From Acidobacteriota bacterium (GTDB lineage: Bacteria > Acidobacteriota > Vicinamibacteria > Marinacidobacterales > Marinacidobacteraceae): a DNA stretch of 64,000 bases. The stretch is from NCBI GenBank assembly GCA_022820545.1, contig JAJEFG010000039.1:58872-122871 (forward strand). The letters run 5' to 3'. Positions 34,055 to 52,399 of the stretch are shown piece after piece. The notes under the pieces were generated by a model, which worked only from the letters and a program-made list of their open reading frames with translations, made no database searches and was not told the DNA's origin. Each line of letters opens with the position of its first letter. The stretch's first letter is position 1. The position numbers were made by a program, and so were the translations under genes.

Positions 34055-35446
34055 GTGTCCCTTCTGGTCGCCGACGTAGCCGTCGTCGGCGGCGGCCCTG
34101 CCGGATCGCTGGCGGCCCGCCAACTCGCCGCCTTCGATTTCGACGTGGTGCTGGTGCACCAGCCCCGGAGGCAGCGGCAGCACCTCGGCGAGAGCCTGTC
34201 GGCCTCGGCGCCGCGCCTGCTGGCCTCCTACGGGCTGGAGTTGCCGCCATCCGTCTACGAGCCGCGGCCATCCGATCACTTCGTCCGCTGGGGCGGGCGT
34301 GAAGACCGGATCGCCGCCCAGCCGGAAGGAGGGGACGGAGAGGGTCAGCGGCTCATCCGCCGCGACCGCCTCGACGACTGGGCGCTCGCCGGCGCCCGGA
34401 GCGCTGGAGTGCGAGTTGTCGAAGGGTCGGCGACAACTGCCGCGGATGGATTGGTGGTCCGGAGGCAGGACCAGGACGAACTGCGCGTCGCCGCCCGGGC
34501 GCTCGTGGACGCTTCGGGCCGGAGCGGGGTCCTGACCCGGCGGGACCGCGACCGGCCCGGCTTCCGGACCACGGCGCTGACCGCGCACTTCGCTCCCGGC
34601 GAACGGGAGGGAACGCTGATCGAGTCCTTTCCGGACGGCTGGGTCTGGAGCGCGCCCGTGGTCGGCGGCCGCCGCGACGTGACGGTGATGCTCGATGCGG
34701 CAGATGCCGGCAGGGCGGAGGAACGCTTCCGGGAAGCGGTCCGCGAGGTGGATCTCGGTGGGTTCGTCACCGGCGATCTCCTGACGCCGGTGCGCGCGGC
34801 GGATGTGACGCCGTATCGGCTGCGGTCCGCGGCAACTGCCGAGGGCTCCCCGCTGGTCGCCGTCGGCGACGCGGCGAGCGCGCTCGATCCCCTCTCCGGA
34901 CTCGGGACCATGAAGGCCATGGATTCCGGGCTCACCGCCGCGATCGTGTTGCGGACCGCGCTCGGTCGGCCGCAGAATGCCGAACTCGCCCTCGCGTTCC
35001 ACGCCGCCAAGGAACGGGGGCTCGCGCTGGAGGCGGAAGAACGGCTCGGCGGCTTCCACGCCGAGGAAACGCGCTTCGCCCAGCGAGGGTTCTGGCGGCG
35101 CCGCGCCCGGAAGTCTTCACCGCCCGCGCCGCCCGTGCGGCTCCCGGCCGACGGCCGCCTCCGGGCGGCCGCGGGCGCCCGGGTCGAGACGCGGGGAGTC
35201 CTGCAGGGCGACTGGATCGTTCCCGCGGAAGTCGTGGTCCGGCCCGACCGTTTCCGCCCCGCGCACAAGGTCGCCGGAATCGCGCTCGCCGAGCTGTTTC
35301 GGGCCGTGAGCGCGTGGGGAGGGATCCGCCGGACGCTCCAGGAGTTCCCGGCACCGGAACCGGCCGTGCGGACCGCGCTCGCCTGGCTGGTCGGGGAGCG
35401 TTTTCTGATCCCGGGCGCTCCCGGCGCCCCCGGCGGCGCGGACTGA
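34055..35446 (+). CDS. FAD-dependent monooxygenase (tryptophan-halogenase-like; possible QhpG)
   Basis: 463 residues from GTG 34055. An N-terminal Rossmann FAD motif (VAVVGGGPAGSLAARQLAAF), HLGESLSASAPRLL and the second FAD motif VAVGDAASALDPLSGLGTMK at about 268-287 place it in the flavin-dependent monooxygenase/halogenase family. The halogenase lysine motif (WxWxIP) is not seen; FPDGWVWSAPV stands at its place, which fits the wider monooxygenase branch. Two roles are possible. It may tailor the product of the PKS 266 bp downstream. Or it may be QhpG, the Trp-hydroxylating flavoprotein needed to make CTQ in QhpC, which is otherwise missing from the qhp operon 15 kb away. Confidence 0.75.
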   Translation: MSLLVADVAVVGGGPAGSLAARQLAAFDFDVVLVHQPRRQRQHLGESLSASAPRLLASYGLELPPSVYEPRPSDHFVRWGGREDRIAAQPEGGDGEGQRLIRRDRLDDWALAGARSAGVRVVEGSATTAADGLVVRRQDQDELRVAARALVDASGRSGVLTRRDRDRPGFRTTALTAHFAPGEREGTLIESFPDGWVWSAPVVGGRRDVTVMLDAADAGRAEERFREAVREVDLGGFVTGDLLTPVRAADVTPYRLRSAATAEGSPLVAVGDAASALDPLSGLGTMKAMDSGLTAAIVLRTALGRPQNAELALAFHAAKERGLALEAEERLGGFHAEETRFAQRGFWRRRARKSSPPAPPVRLPADGRLRAAAGARVETRGVLQGDWIVPAEVVVRPDRFRPAHKVAGIALAELFRAVSAWGGIRRTLQEFPAPEPAVRTALAWLVGERFLIPGAPGAPGGAD

Positions 35447-35712
35447 GCGCCTCGAGGTCACCGCGATCGGGAAACCGATCGGCCGGCCGAGGGTGTCTTT
35501 CCCGGCCCCCCTGCGCCCGCGAGCCTGACCACAGAGGCGGACCGCGCCGGCGAGCCGGGCTCCCGTCGCCCGGCAGAACCTGCGGGCGGATACGAGGGCG
35601 CAGATCGGTACCCTACGCGCCGTGATGCAGGGTGGGCTCGGCGGCATGAGTACCGCAAAATCCGTCCGATACCCCCGCCTACGGAGCCATCACTGATCGC
35701 CGGTCCACCCTG

Positions 35713-45945
<10,233 letters not shown>

Positions 45946-45985
45946 GATCCGGGGGCGCCCCGGCCGGCCGGCAATCGGAGCGCGG

Positions 45986-46924
45986 TCAGTACAGACACTG
46001 AAGGCTCACGAAATCCCGGACGGCCGCGGCGCACGCCCCGGGATTCTCCAGCGGCAGAAAGTGCGTGGCTTCCGGGACGAAGTCGTAGTCCACGGTGAGG
46101 ACGTGGGTCAGGTCGAAGGTCGGCAGGTAGGAATACGGCAGCGTCGGATCGGCGCCCACCACCTTGGTCGGACAGCTCAGCGCCTCGAAGTTCACCAGCA
46201 CCGCAAACACCCTGGCGTAGTCGATGATCTGGGCCTCGTATTCCTTGGGGCAACGAAGCTCCAGGCCTTCCCCGTCGGCCGACTCGCGCAGGGTGGTCCG
46301 GGCCATGAGTTCGCGGGCCCCGGGAACCATCCGCGTGAAGGCCGGCGAGATGCCGAGTACCTCGGCGTAATCCTCCACCGTCCTGAAGCGGTCGGCCCTG
46401 GATCGCGTCATGGCCGTGGTACGTTCCGCCGCGAGGTCGAATTCCAACTGGCTGCGGCCGGGCTTGCACACCGGCGGATCGAAGAGGACGCGCGCTTCGT
46501 AGGCGCCGTCGGTCGCGGACGACAACAACGTCGTCAGCGCAGAAACCGAGTGGAAGACACCCACCTTGGGCTTGGCGCCGAATCGGTCGTCGATCGCCTC
46601 GAGCATCCGGTCGTGGTCCCGGACAAAGGTAGGGAGGCTGTGCGCCTCGCGCGGCCCGACGGCGTTCCAGCCATGGTTCCGGAGGTCGTAAACGACCAGG
46701 TCGAAGTCATCGGCGAGCAGCGACCAGAAGGGGTAGTAGAGGTCGACCGCCAGGCCGTTTCCGTGACTCAGGACCAGCCGCGGTCCGTCCCGATTGCCGT
46801 GGCGGCGGAGGGTGATCGAAGTGTCTGCGTCCACGGCCACGTCGCAGGTGGCGGTGGGCCTCGGGAGTTCCCAGACGGTCTCAGGAGTCTTGGTCAAATC
46901 CGTGACTCTCAGAGATGGTCGCAA
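45986..46924 (-). CDS. Alpha/beta hydrolase
   Basis: 312 residues from TTG 46924; no ATG fits. The fold is indicated by LVLSHGNGLAVDLYYPF (oxyanion loop), VVYDLRNHGWN, the nucleophile elbow VGVFHSVSALT (usual GxSxG is loosened to FHSVSA), and EATHFLPLENP with the C-terminal His. Convergent with the PKS, 40 bp after its stop. Because the PKS has no thioesterase, this protein is a candidate for product release or hydrolysis, although it is on the opposite strand. It follows the permease gene by 35 bp and is probably co-transcribed with it. Confidence 0.85.
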   Translation of the reverse strand: MRPSLRVTDLTKTPETVWELPRPTATCDVAVDADTSITLRRHGNRDGPRLVLSHGNGLAVDLYYPFWSLLADDFDLVVYDLRNHGWNAVGPREAHSLPTFVRDHDRMLEAIDDRFGAKPKVGVFHSVSALTTLLSSATDGAYEARVLFDPPVCKPGRSQLEFDLAAERTTAMTRSRADRFRTVEDYAEVLGISPAFTRMVPGARELMARTTLRESADGEGLELRCPKEYEAQIIDYARVFAVLVNFEALSCPTKVVGADPTLPYSYLPTFDLTHVLTVDYDFVPEATHFLPLENPGACAAAVRDFVSLQCLY

Positions 46925-46959
46925 TCAGGATCCCGGGCGCCGGAGGCATCGTGCCGACT

Positions 46960-48744
46960 CTACCCCGCCGGCGCCGGTTTCAACCCCGAAGCGGCGCCGG
47001 ACCGCGGCGCCTCGATCTGGATCGTCACGATGTCGGTGTCGTGGTACTGCTGGTGGCGCACCGAGGACGCGAGATGCCGGAGAATCCGGAGAGAGACCTC
47101 GCGTTCGGCCGAGACCTCATCCACATGGTCGCTGAGGAGCGCCACGCGGTCCTCGACGTTTTCCGACCCGGCCGCGGCGACGAACTCCAGGGCCAGACCA
47201 GCGCCCTGGCGGCGCGCCGTCACCACGAGCCCGCGCCGCACCGTCCGGTCCAGGGCCCGGTCCGGGGGCAGGAGGGTCAGCAGGGTCTCCTCGCAGACGG
47301 CGTCGAGGCGATGGATCATCGCCTTCCCGAACCCGTTGTCGGTCGCGAACCCGGTGAGGAAATCGCGAATCCGGGGCGCGGCGGCGAGTTCCAGGTCGGT
47401 CCGCAGCCGGCTCGCCCGGGGCTCGGTCACCAGGGTGAAACCGGTCAGGACGACGGCCAGGATGCCGCCGGAGGTCATGCCGTTGGTCAGCAGGCCGCCG
47501 GCGAAGTCGCGGACGAGTTCCGGGAAGATGAGGTCGTACTCGAACCCGAGTCCGGTCCAGAAGGAAAGGCCGACGATCAGCCCCTTGCGCTGATCGAACC
47601 CGTCGTTCAGGAGGAGCTTGAGACCGACGGCGAACAGGATCGCCAACAGCACCGCGATGTAGGCGGCGAGCACCGGACCGGGCACGGACACGATCAGCGC
47701 CAGAGCCTTGGGAGCGAAAGCGAAGGCGGCGAGCCAGATCCCGAGAGTGATTCCCACGACGCGGGACGCCACCCCGGTCAACTCGGCGAGCGACGCGCCC
47801 GTCTGGAGCGAGGACAGCGGCATGCCGCCGGCGAGACCGGCGAGCAGACTTCCGAGCCCCCCGGTCGCCACGGCATTCTGCACCGAGCGGAAGTCCACGG
47901 CGCGGCGGCGCCGCCACGAAACGTTCTGGATCGCGAGGTTGCCGCTGATGGTCTGCATCGAGGTCACCAGGGTGACGAACGCAAACGCCGGCAGCAGGCC
48001 CCAGAACGCCGGGCCGAACTCCAGATCCAGCCCCGGCCAGCGGGGTGACGAGAGGGCGATCCAGGCCACTTCGGCCACCCCGGTCCCGTCGTAGAGACCG
48101 AAGGCCGCCGCCACCAGCGACCCGGCGATCACCCCGACGATGGGCGCCCAGAGGCGCCACGCTCCCGTTGCCTTGAGCGCGATCGCGCTGATGACGAGCA
48201 CGGTCGCAAGCGCCGCGGCGGGCGCTCCCGCCGCCGGGGAACCCTCCGGCACGTCGTCCAGCATCGAAAATACGACGGGCATCACGTTGACGACGAGCAG
48301 AAAGACGACCGTCGCCGACACCGTCGGGGTGAGAACCCGGCGCAGCCACGAAAGCCGTGCGGAGAACAGGAGCTGGAGGGCCGCGGCGCTGACGACCAGC
48401 GCCGCAAGGAGCGGAGGCCCACCGGAACGGAGCGCGTCGGTAGTGACCGCAATCGCCGCGGCCGAAATCGCAGGCGCGATGATGAATCCTGCTCCGACCC
48501 GCCCGAAGCGGACTGCCTGGAGCGCCGCCGTCAACCCGCAGAACAGGACGGAGACGGAGACCGCCCAGGACACCAGGCCGTCGTCGGCGCCGGCAGCCCG
48601 GAAGGCGATGGTCGGAATCAGGATCGCCACGAAGAGCGGGGTAATGGCGACCTGAAGCCCCAGCCCGAGCGCGACCGGAACGGGTGGCCGTTCCTCGGGT
48701 TCGAAGCGGATGCGCCGGCCTTCAGGGCTCGCGGCGGCCCCCAT
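46960..48744 (-). CDS. NCS2-type (xanthine/uracil) permease with an extra C-terminal domain
   Basis: 594 residues from ATG 48744. About twelve hydrophobic segments fill residues 25-455 (for example VALGLGLQVAITPLFVAIL, GFIIAPAISAAAIAV, VTSMQTISGNLAIQ, GGLGSLLAGLAGGMPLSSLQ), the pattern of nucleobase/ascorbate transporters. Beyond about 460 there is a soluble ~130-residue domain (FGKAMIHRLDAVCEETLLTL, ALLSDHVDEVSAEREVSLRI, HQQYHDTDIVTIQI) that recalls the GHKL/anti-sigma ATPase fold. That part is not normal for NCS2 permeases. Substrate unknown. The MITE-like element at 48757-48941 sits directly upstream of its start. Confidence 0.8.
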   Translation of the reverse strand: MGAAASPEGRRIRFEPEERPPVPVALGLGLQVAITPLFVAILIPTIAFRAAGADDGLVSWAVSVSVLFCGLTAALQAVRFGRVGAGFIIAPAISAAAIAVTTDALRSGGPPLLAALVVSAAALQLLFSARLSWLRRVLTPTVSATVVFLLVVNVMPVVFSMLDDVPEGSPAAGAPAAALATVLVISAIALKATGAWRLWAPIVGVIAGSLVAAAFGLYDGTGVAEVAWIALSSPRWPGLDLEFGPAFWGLLPAFAFVTLVTSMQTISGNLAIQNVSWRRRRAVDFRSVQNAVATGGLGSLLAGLAGGMPLSSLQTGASLAELTGVASRVVGITLGIWLAAFAFAPKALALIVSVPGPVLAAYIAVLLAILFAVGLKLLLNDGFDQRKGLIVGLSFWTGLGFEYDLIFPELVRDFAGGLLTNGMTSGGILAVVLTGFTLVTEPRASRLRTDLELAAAPRIRDFLTGFATDNGFGKAMIHRLDAVCEETLLTLLPPDRALDRTVRRGLVVTARRQGAGLALEFVAAAGSENVEDRVALLSDHVDEVSAEREVSLRILRHLASSVRHQQYHDTDIVTIQIEAPRSGAASGLKPAPAG

Positions 48745-48756
48745 GAACGAACCTCT

Positions 48757-48941
48757 CAACAGCCTGTGGAGAAAGTGGCGTGAGTGCCGAGAACGGCGAG
48801 GCGCCCGGCTGACAAGGCGCGTGAGGGAGGAATACCGGGTGTATTCCGACCGAAACGCAACGCAGAACGCCTCAAAGAGGCGCGGTTCAGCCGGGATGCA
48901 TCGCTGTTCGAATGCCGCGTGACTTTTTCCACAGGCTGTTG
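48757..48941. mobile_element. 185-bp MITE-like element with 20-bp terminal inverted repeats
   Basis: CAACAGCCTGTGGAGAAAGT at 48757-48776 and ACTTTTTCCACAGGCTGTTG at 48922-48941 are inverted repeats matching at 19 of 20 positions. Inside are smaller palindromic stretches (AATACCGGGTGTATT at 48830-48844; GCCTCAAAGAGGC at 48871-48883). No gene fits. It lies between the ACP and permease genes, starting 12 bp from the permease ATG, so it may carry or displace that promoter. The interior has no relation to the 19516 and 29968 elements. Confidence 0.8.
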
Positions 48942-49084
48942 ACGCCCGGCTCGCGGTCTATCTGCGTCCGCGAACTCTCCGCAGTCCGAGCGACCTTACC
49001 GGAACCGCTCGCCGGGATCGACTCCGCGGAAGGAGTCGGCGTACACCGGGGCCCACAACCCCTGCGGCCCGGTGTCCGGGTGGA

Positions 49085-49309
49085 CTAGCTCGAGTGCTTG
49101 TCCACGAGTTTCCCGATCCCTCGCAGCGTCGTGCATCCGGCGCAGTCACCGGCGGTCAGCGAGAGACCGAAGTCACTGTTGACAACCTTCATGAACGCAA
49201 CGGCGTCCACCGAGGAAACTCCGGAGTCGGCGAATTGCGTGTCCAGGTCGGGGGTCCGGCCAAATTGTTCCTGGGCGAGTTCCGTAAGGCGCTGTTCGGT
49301 TGCAGTCAT
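49085..49309 (-). CDS. Free-standing acyl carrier protein
   Basis: 74 residues from ATG 49309, with AAGGAG 7 bases upstream. It has the short, acidic four-helix ACP pattern. The phosphopantetheine site reads FADSGVSSVDAVAFM, with Ser33 at the usual DSL Ser (Asp replaced by Ser). Three Cys-containing residues follow (GDCAGCTTL), unusual for an ACP. The frame is open upstream but lacks family likeness. Co-directional with the permease and hydrolase genes and 3.1 kb from the PKS stop. It could serve the terminal KS-AT didomain, which has no ACP of its own, or lipid metabolism. Confidence 0.78.
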   Translation of the reverse strand: MTATEQRLTELAQEQFGRTPDLDTQFADSGVSSVDAVAFMKVVNSDFGLSLTAGDCAGCTTLRGIGKLVDKHSS

Positions 49310-49450
49310 GTGCAGTTCTCCTTGGCGCGGCGAAGTATCACACAGGCGGCAAACGAATCGCGCAACGATCTGCCGGCGCGCGGACAAGGGCTCCCACGCA
49401 GTCCGGGTACCAGGGCCTTACCCGCCAGGACGCCATCCCTTCAAACGGGA

Positions 49451-50704
49451 TCAGGCGGACATCCCCCGCGCCGCGATCGGCCACACCGCCTCCACCAGCC
49501 CGCCGCGGACCACGTACATCCGGTCGTAGAGGTTCACCACCGGGTCGCAGTGGGAGACGATGAGCTCCAGCTTGTCCCCGACCTGGTAGATCCGGCTCGG
49601 GTCCTCGTAGCGGATCGTGCCGAACTCGTCGGATCCTGACGTGTAGCTCATCCCGCTCTCGCCCTTGACGATCGCCCAGGGCCGGTTGATGGTGCAGGCC
49701 TTGGCGCCGGCATCGGTGGTGGCGCGGCCCTCGTACTGGGCGTTCAGGACGGTCGCCAGGATCGTCAGCGACGGCTGGAAGTCCGTGTATACGTCCGGAT
49801 CGGTGGCGCCGCCGATTTCGAGGTACTGGGCGTCCATGAAGACGTAGCTCCCGCACTGGACATCCGTGAATCCGGGCGTCTCGTGGTCGATGTTGTAGCT
49901 GCCGGTCCCCCCGCCGCTGAAGATGCCGGTGTCGAGCCCGGAGGCCTTCATCCGTTCGCAGGTGTCGGCCGCCGCCGCCAGCCGCCCCAGTGTCTGCGCC
50001 TTGCGCTTCTCGAAACCCTTGACGTGCTGCGAGCCGCCGTCGTAGCAGAGGATGCCGCGCAGCGTCAGGCCCGGAAGCCGGTCCACGAGCTGCGCCAGCT
50101 GGAGTGCCGGTTCTCCGGGCGTGATCCCGGTCCGGTGGCCGCCCGGGTCCACGTCCACGGTGACGTCGGCGGTGATCCCCGCCGCCACCGCCGCCTCCGA
50201 GAGGGCGCGCGCGTTCTCCTCGGTGTCGGTCGTCTGGATGAAGCCCGGGCACTGTTTCCTGAGCCCCATCGCACGGCGGATCTTGAACGGGGTCACGTTG
50301 CTCGTCGTCAGGAGCAGCCGGTCGATTCCGTGATCGAAGAGCGCCTGCGCCTCGCTGACCTTTGCTACCGAGATGCCCAGCGCCCCGGCTTCCAGTTGCA
50401 GCCGGGCGATCGCCGGGCACTTGTGGGTCTTGGCGTGAGGACGCGGCGCGATGCCGTTTTCGCGCGTCGCCCGCGCCATGGTGGCGATGTTCGCCTCCAG
50501 CGCGTCGAGGTCCACGACCAGCGCCGGAGTGTCGAGATCCCACATGGAAATCCCGAACTCCGCGACCTCGCGGCCGGCGGCGCGGGCCTCGATCTCGGCG
50601 CCGGTCAGACCTTTCGCGCCTCGAGGGGAGAGCACGGCCGCGGAGGCGCCGGCGGCGCCAAGGAAACTGCGTCGGGACAGGCTTTGGGATGGGGCGTTCA
50701 TCAT
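49451..50704 (-). CDS. Tat-exported D-threonine aldolase / D-serine dehydratase-like PLP enzyme
   Basis: 417 residues from ATG 50704 (a second ATG follows directly). The N-terminus has a twin-arginine signal (LSRRSFLGAAGASAAVL). The alanine-racemase-type N-domain contains LDTPALVVDLDALEANI and the PLP Lys motif RPHAKTHKCP (about 92-101), with GIFSGGGTGSYNI for phosphate binding. The C-terminal DSD1 domain has LIVSHCDPVVNLYDRMYVV, including the metal-binding HCD motif. Acts on D-3-hydroxy amino acids with PLP and a divalent metal. Divergent from qhpA with only about 50-60 bp between. Confidence 0.88.
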   Translation of the reverse strand: MMNAPSQSLSRRSFLGAAGASAAVLSPRGAKGLTGAEIEARAAGREVAEFGISMWDLDTPALVVDLDALEANIATMARATRENGIAPRPHAKTHKCPAIARLQLEAGALGISVAKVSEAQALFDHGIDRLLLTTSNVTPFKIRRAMGLRKQCPGFIQTTDTEENARALSEAAVAAGITADVTVDVDPGGHRTGITPGEPALQLAQLVDRLPGLTLRGILCYDGGSQHVKGFEKRKAQTLGRLAAAADTCERMKASGLDTGIFSGGGTGSYNIDHETPGFTDVQCGSYVFMDAQYLEIGGATDPDVYTDFQPSLTILATVLNAQYEGRATTDAGAKACTINRPWAIVKGESGMSYTSGSDEFGTIRYEDPSRIYQVGDKLELIVSHCDPVVNLYDRMYVVRGGLVEAVWPIAARGMSA

Positions 50705-50767
50705 CCGGCGTTTGTACCACCCGCCCGGTAGCGCCGGCGAGCGGGATTCCGTAACATGGCGAGCCCC

Positions 50768-52399
50768 ATGCGCTCTGCTGCCGCGGTTGCGGTCATTTCG
50801 TTCGTCGGGCTGTCCGGCGCCGCGGAAGCGGAAGACGGCATCCCGGTAAAGAGTCCCCTCGTCGAGGCGGCGTGCGGCAGTTGCCACGCGACCGATGACG
50901 CCGGCCGGATGTCCCGGATCTCCTGGCAGCGGAAGTCGGCGGAGGGCTGGCAGATCACGGTGATCCGCATGATCCGGACGGGCAACATCAGCCTCGGTGC
51001 GGAAGAGGCGCGGGACGTGGTCCGCTACCTCACGGACAACCACGGCCTCGCTCCCGACGAGGAGCGTCCCTACTTCTATCTCGCGGAACAACGGCCCCAC
51101 CAGGAAACCTTCGCCGAGGACGAGGCGCTGCTCAAGGAGACCTGCTCGCGGTGCCACCTCACCGCCCGCTTCCGCACCCAGCGGCGGGCCGCCGCGGAGT
51201 GGGACCTGCTGAAGGGGATGCACGTCGGCTACTTCCCCAGGATCGAGGGCCAGACCTTCCGCGGGGAAACACCCGAAGAGGGTTGGGCCGTCGACCGGGT
51301 CCTCGACCAGCTCAAGGAGAAGTACCCCTTCGAAACCACGGCCTGGCGCTCCTACCGCGCCAAGGGGCCGGGGCCGGGCATCGCTGGACGCTGGTTCTTC
51401 CGGGGCTCCCAGCCGGGAAGCGGGCCGATCGGCGGCATCGTGGAGTTCCGGCCGGATGACGGACCCCCGGGGAACTACGGCTACGAGGCGAACCTGGTCC
51501 ACGCCGACGGCACCGCCGAGCGCCGGCTGGGCGCCGGAGTGCTGTACGGCGGGTTCTCGTTCCGCGGCCGGGCCCAGGGAGACCGCCTGGAGCAACGCCG
51601 CGCGGCGCTCATGCTTTCCGACGATGGCCAGACGCTCACCGGCCGGCTCTTCAGCGGCCGGTTCGGGGAGGACGGACTGGACGTCACGCTGACCCGCGCC
51701 GCGGCCGGCGTCCAGGTCGCCGCCGCCTGGCCACGTGCCGGACGGACGGGAACCACGGCCGCCGGGGTCCGGATCCTGGGTGCCGGCTTCGGCGAGGACG
51801 CGGCCGCCTCGCTCGACTTCGGCGCCGGCGTGACCGTCGAAAACGCCCGGCGGGTTTCCGAGATGGAGTTGCTGGTGGACCTCCGGATCGACGACGCGGC
51901 GCCGCTCGGCTACCGCGACGTCTCCGCGGGCGGCATCCGACTCGTGGACGGCTTCGCGGTCCACGACGGCGTGGACTACATCCGCGTCTCCCCCGAGATG
52001 GCGCTTTCCCGGGTCGGCGGCGCCGTGGCACCGAAACAGTTCGTCCAGTTCGAGGCGAGCGGCTGGCACCGCGGCCCCGACGACGCACCGCTCACCGGCG
52101 ACGACCTCGCGCTCGGGCCGGTCGAGGTCACCTGGACCACCGAGGAGTACTTCATCCGCGACGAGGACGCCGACACCCGCTTCGTGGGCAACATCGACGA
52201 ACGCGGCCTGTTCACCCCCGGCCTCGACGGCCCGAATCCGGAGCGCGAACTCATGGCCGACAACATGGGAGACGTCTGGGTGGTCGCCGAACACCGGGAT
52301 CCGGAGAGCGGCGAGACGCTCCGCGACCGCGCCCGCCTGGTCGTCTCTCCTCCCGTTTTCCTCTACTGGGACCTCTTCCCGCAGCGCGCCGAACAATGA
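50768..52399 (+). CDS. qhpA: Quinohemoprotein amine dehydrogenase alpha subunit (diheme cytochrome c)
   Basis: 543 residues from ATG 50768; ATG 50756 adds four. A signal peptide ends AAEAED. Two c-type heme motifs: CGSCH at about 36-40 and CSRCH at about 127-131, with distal Met candidates nearby. Residues beyond about 190 form the three beta-domain part typical of QhpA (GPIGGIVEFRPDD, VTIRV-type Ig-like segments). Passes electrons from the CTQ of QhpC to a periplasmic acceptor, in oxidation of primary amines. It starts a tight operon qhpA-D-C-B-F-E; its TGA overlaps the ATG of qhpD. Confidence 0.93.
   Translation: MRSAAAVAVISFVGLSGAAEAEDGIPVKSPLVEAACGSCHATDDAGRMSRISWQRKSAEGWQITVIRMIRTGNISLGAEEARDVVRYLTDNHGLAPDEERPYFYLAEQRPHQETFAEDEALLKETCSRCHLTARFRTQRRAAAEWDLLKGMHVGYFPRIEGQTFRGETPEEGWAVDRVLDQLKEKYPFETTAWRSYRAKGPGPGIAGRWFFRGSQPGSGPIGGIVEFRPDDGPPGNYGYEANLVHADGTAERRLGAGVLYGGFSFRGRAQGDRLEQRRAALMLSDDGQTLTGRLFSGRFGEDGLDVTLTRAAAGVQVAAAWPRAGRTGTTAAGVRILGAGFGEDAAASLDFGAGVTVENARRVSEMELLVDLRIDDAAPLGYRDVSAGGIRLVDGFAVHDGVDYIRVSPEMALSRVGGAVAPKQFVQFEASGWHRGPDDAPLTGDDLALGPVEVTWTTEEYFIRDEDADTRFVGNIDERGLFTPGLDGPNPERELMADNMGDVWVVAEHRDPESGETLRDRARLVVSPPVFLYWDLFPQRAEQ

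Noticed and set aside
34055-35446. True tryptophan halogenase
   Set aside because: The FAD motifs fit, but I do not see the WxWxIP motif or the catalytic lysine region clearly, so only the wider monooxygenase family is called.
45946-45985. Rho-independent terminator between the PKS and the hydrolase
   Set aside because: GC-rich palindromic bases are present but no T-run follows on either strand.
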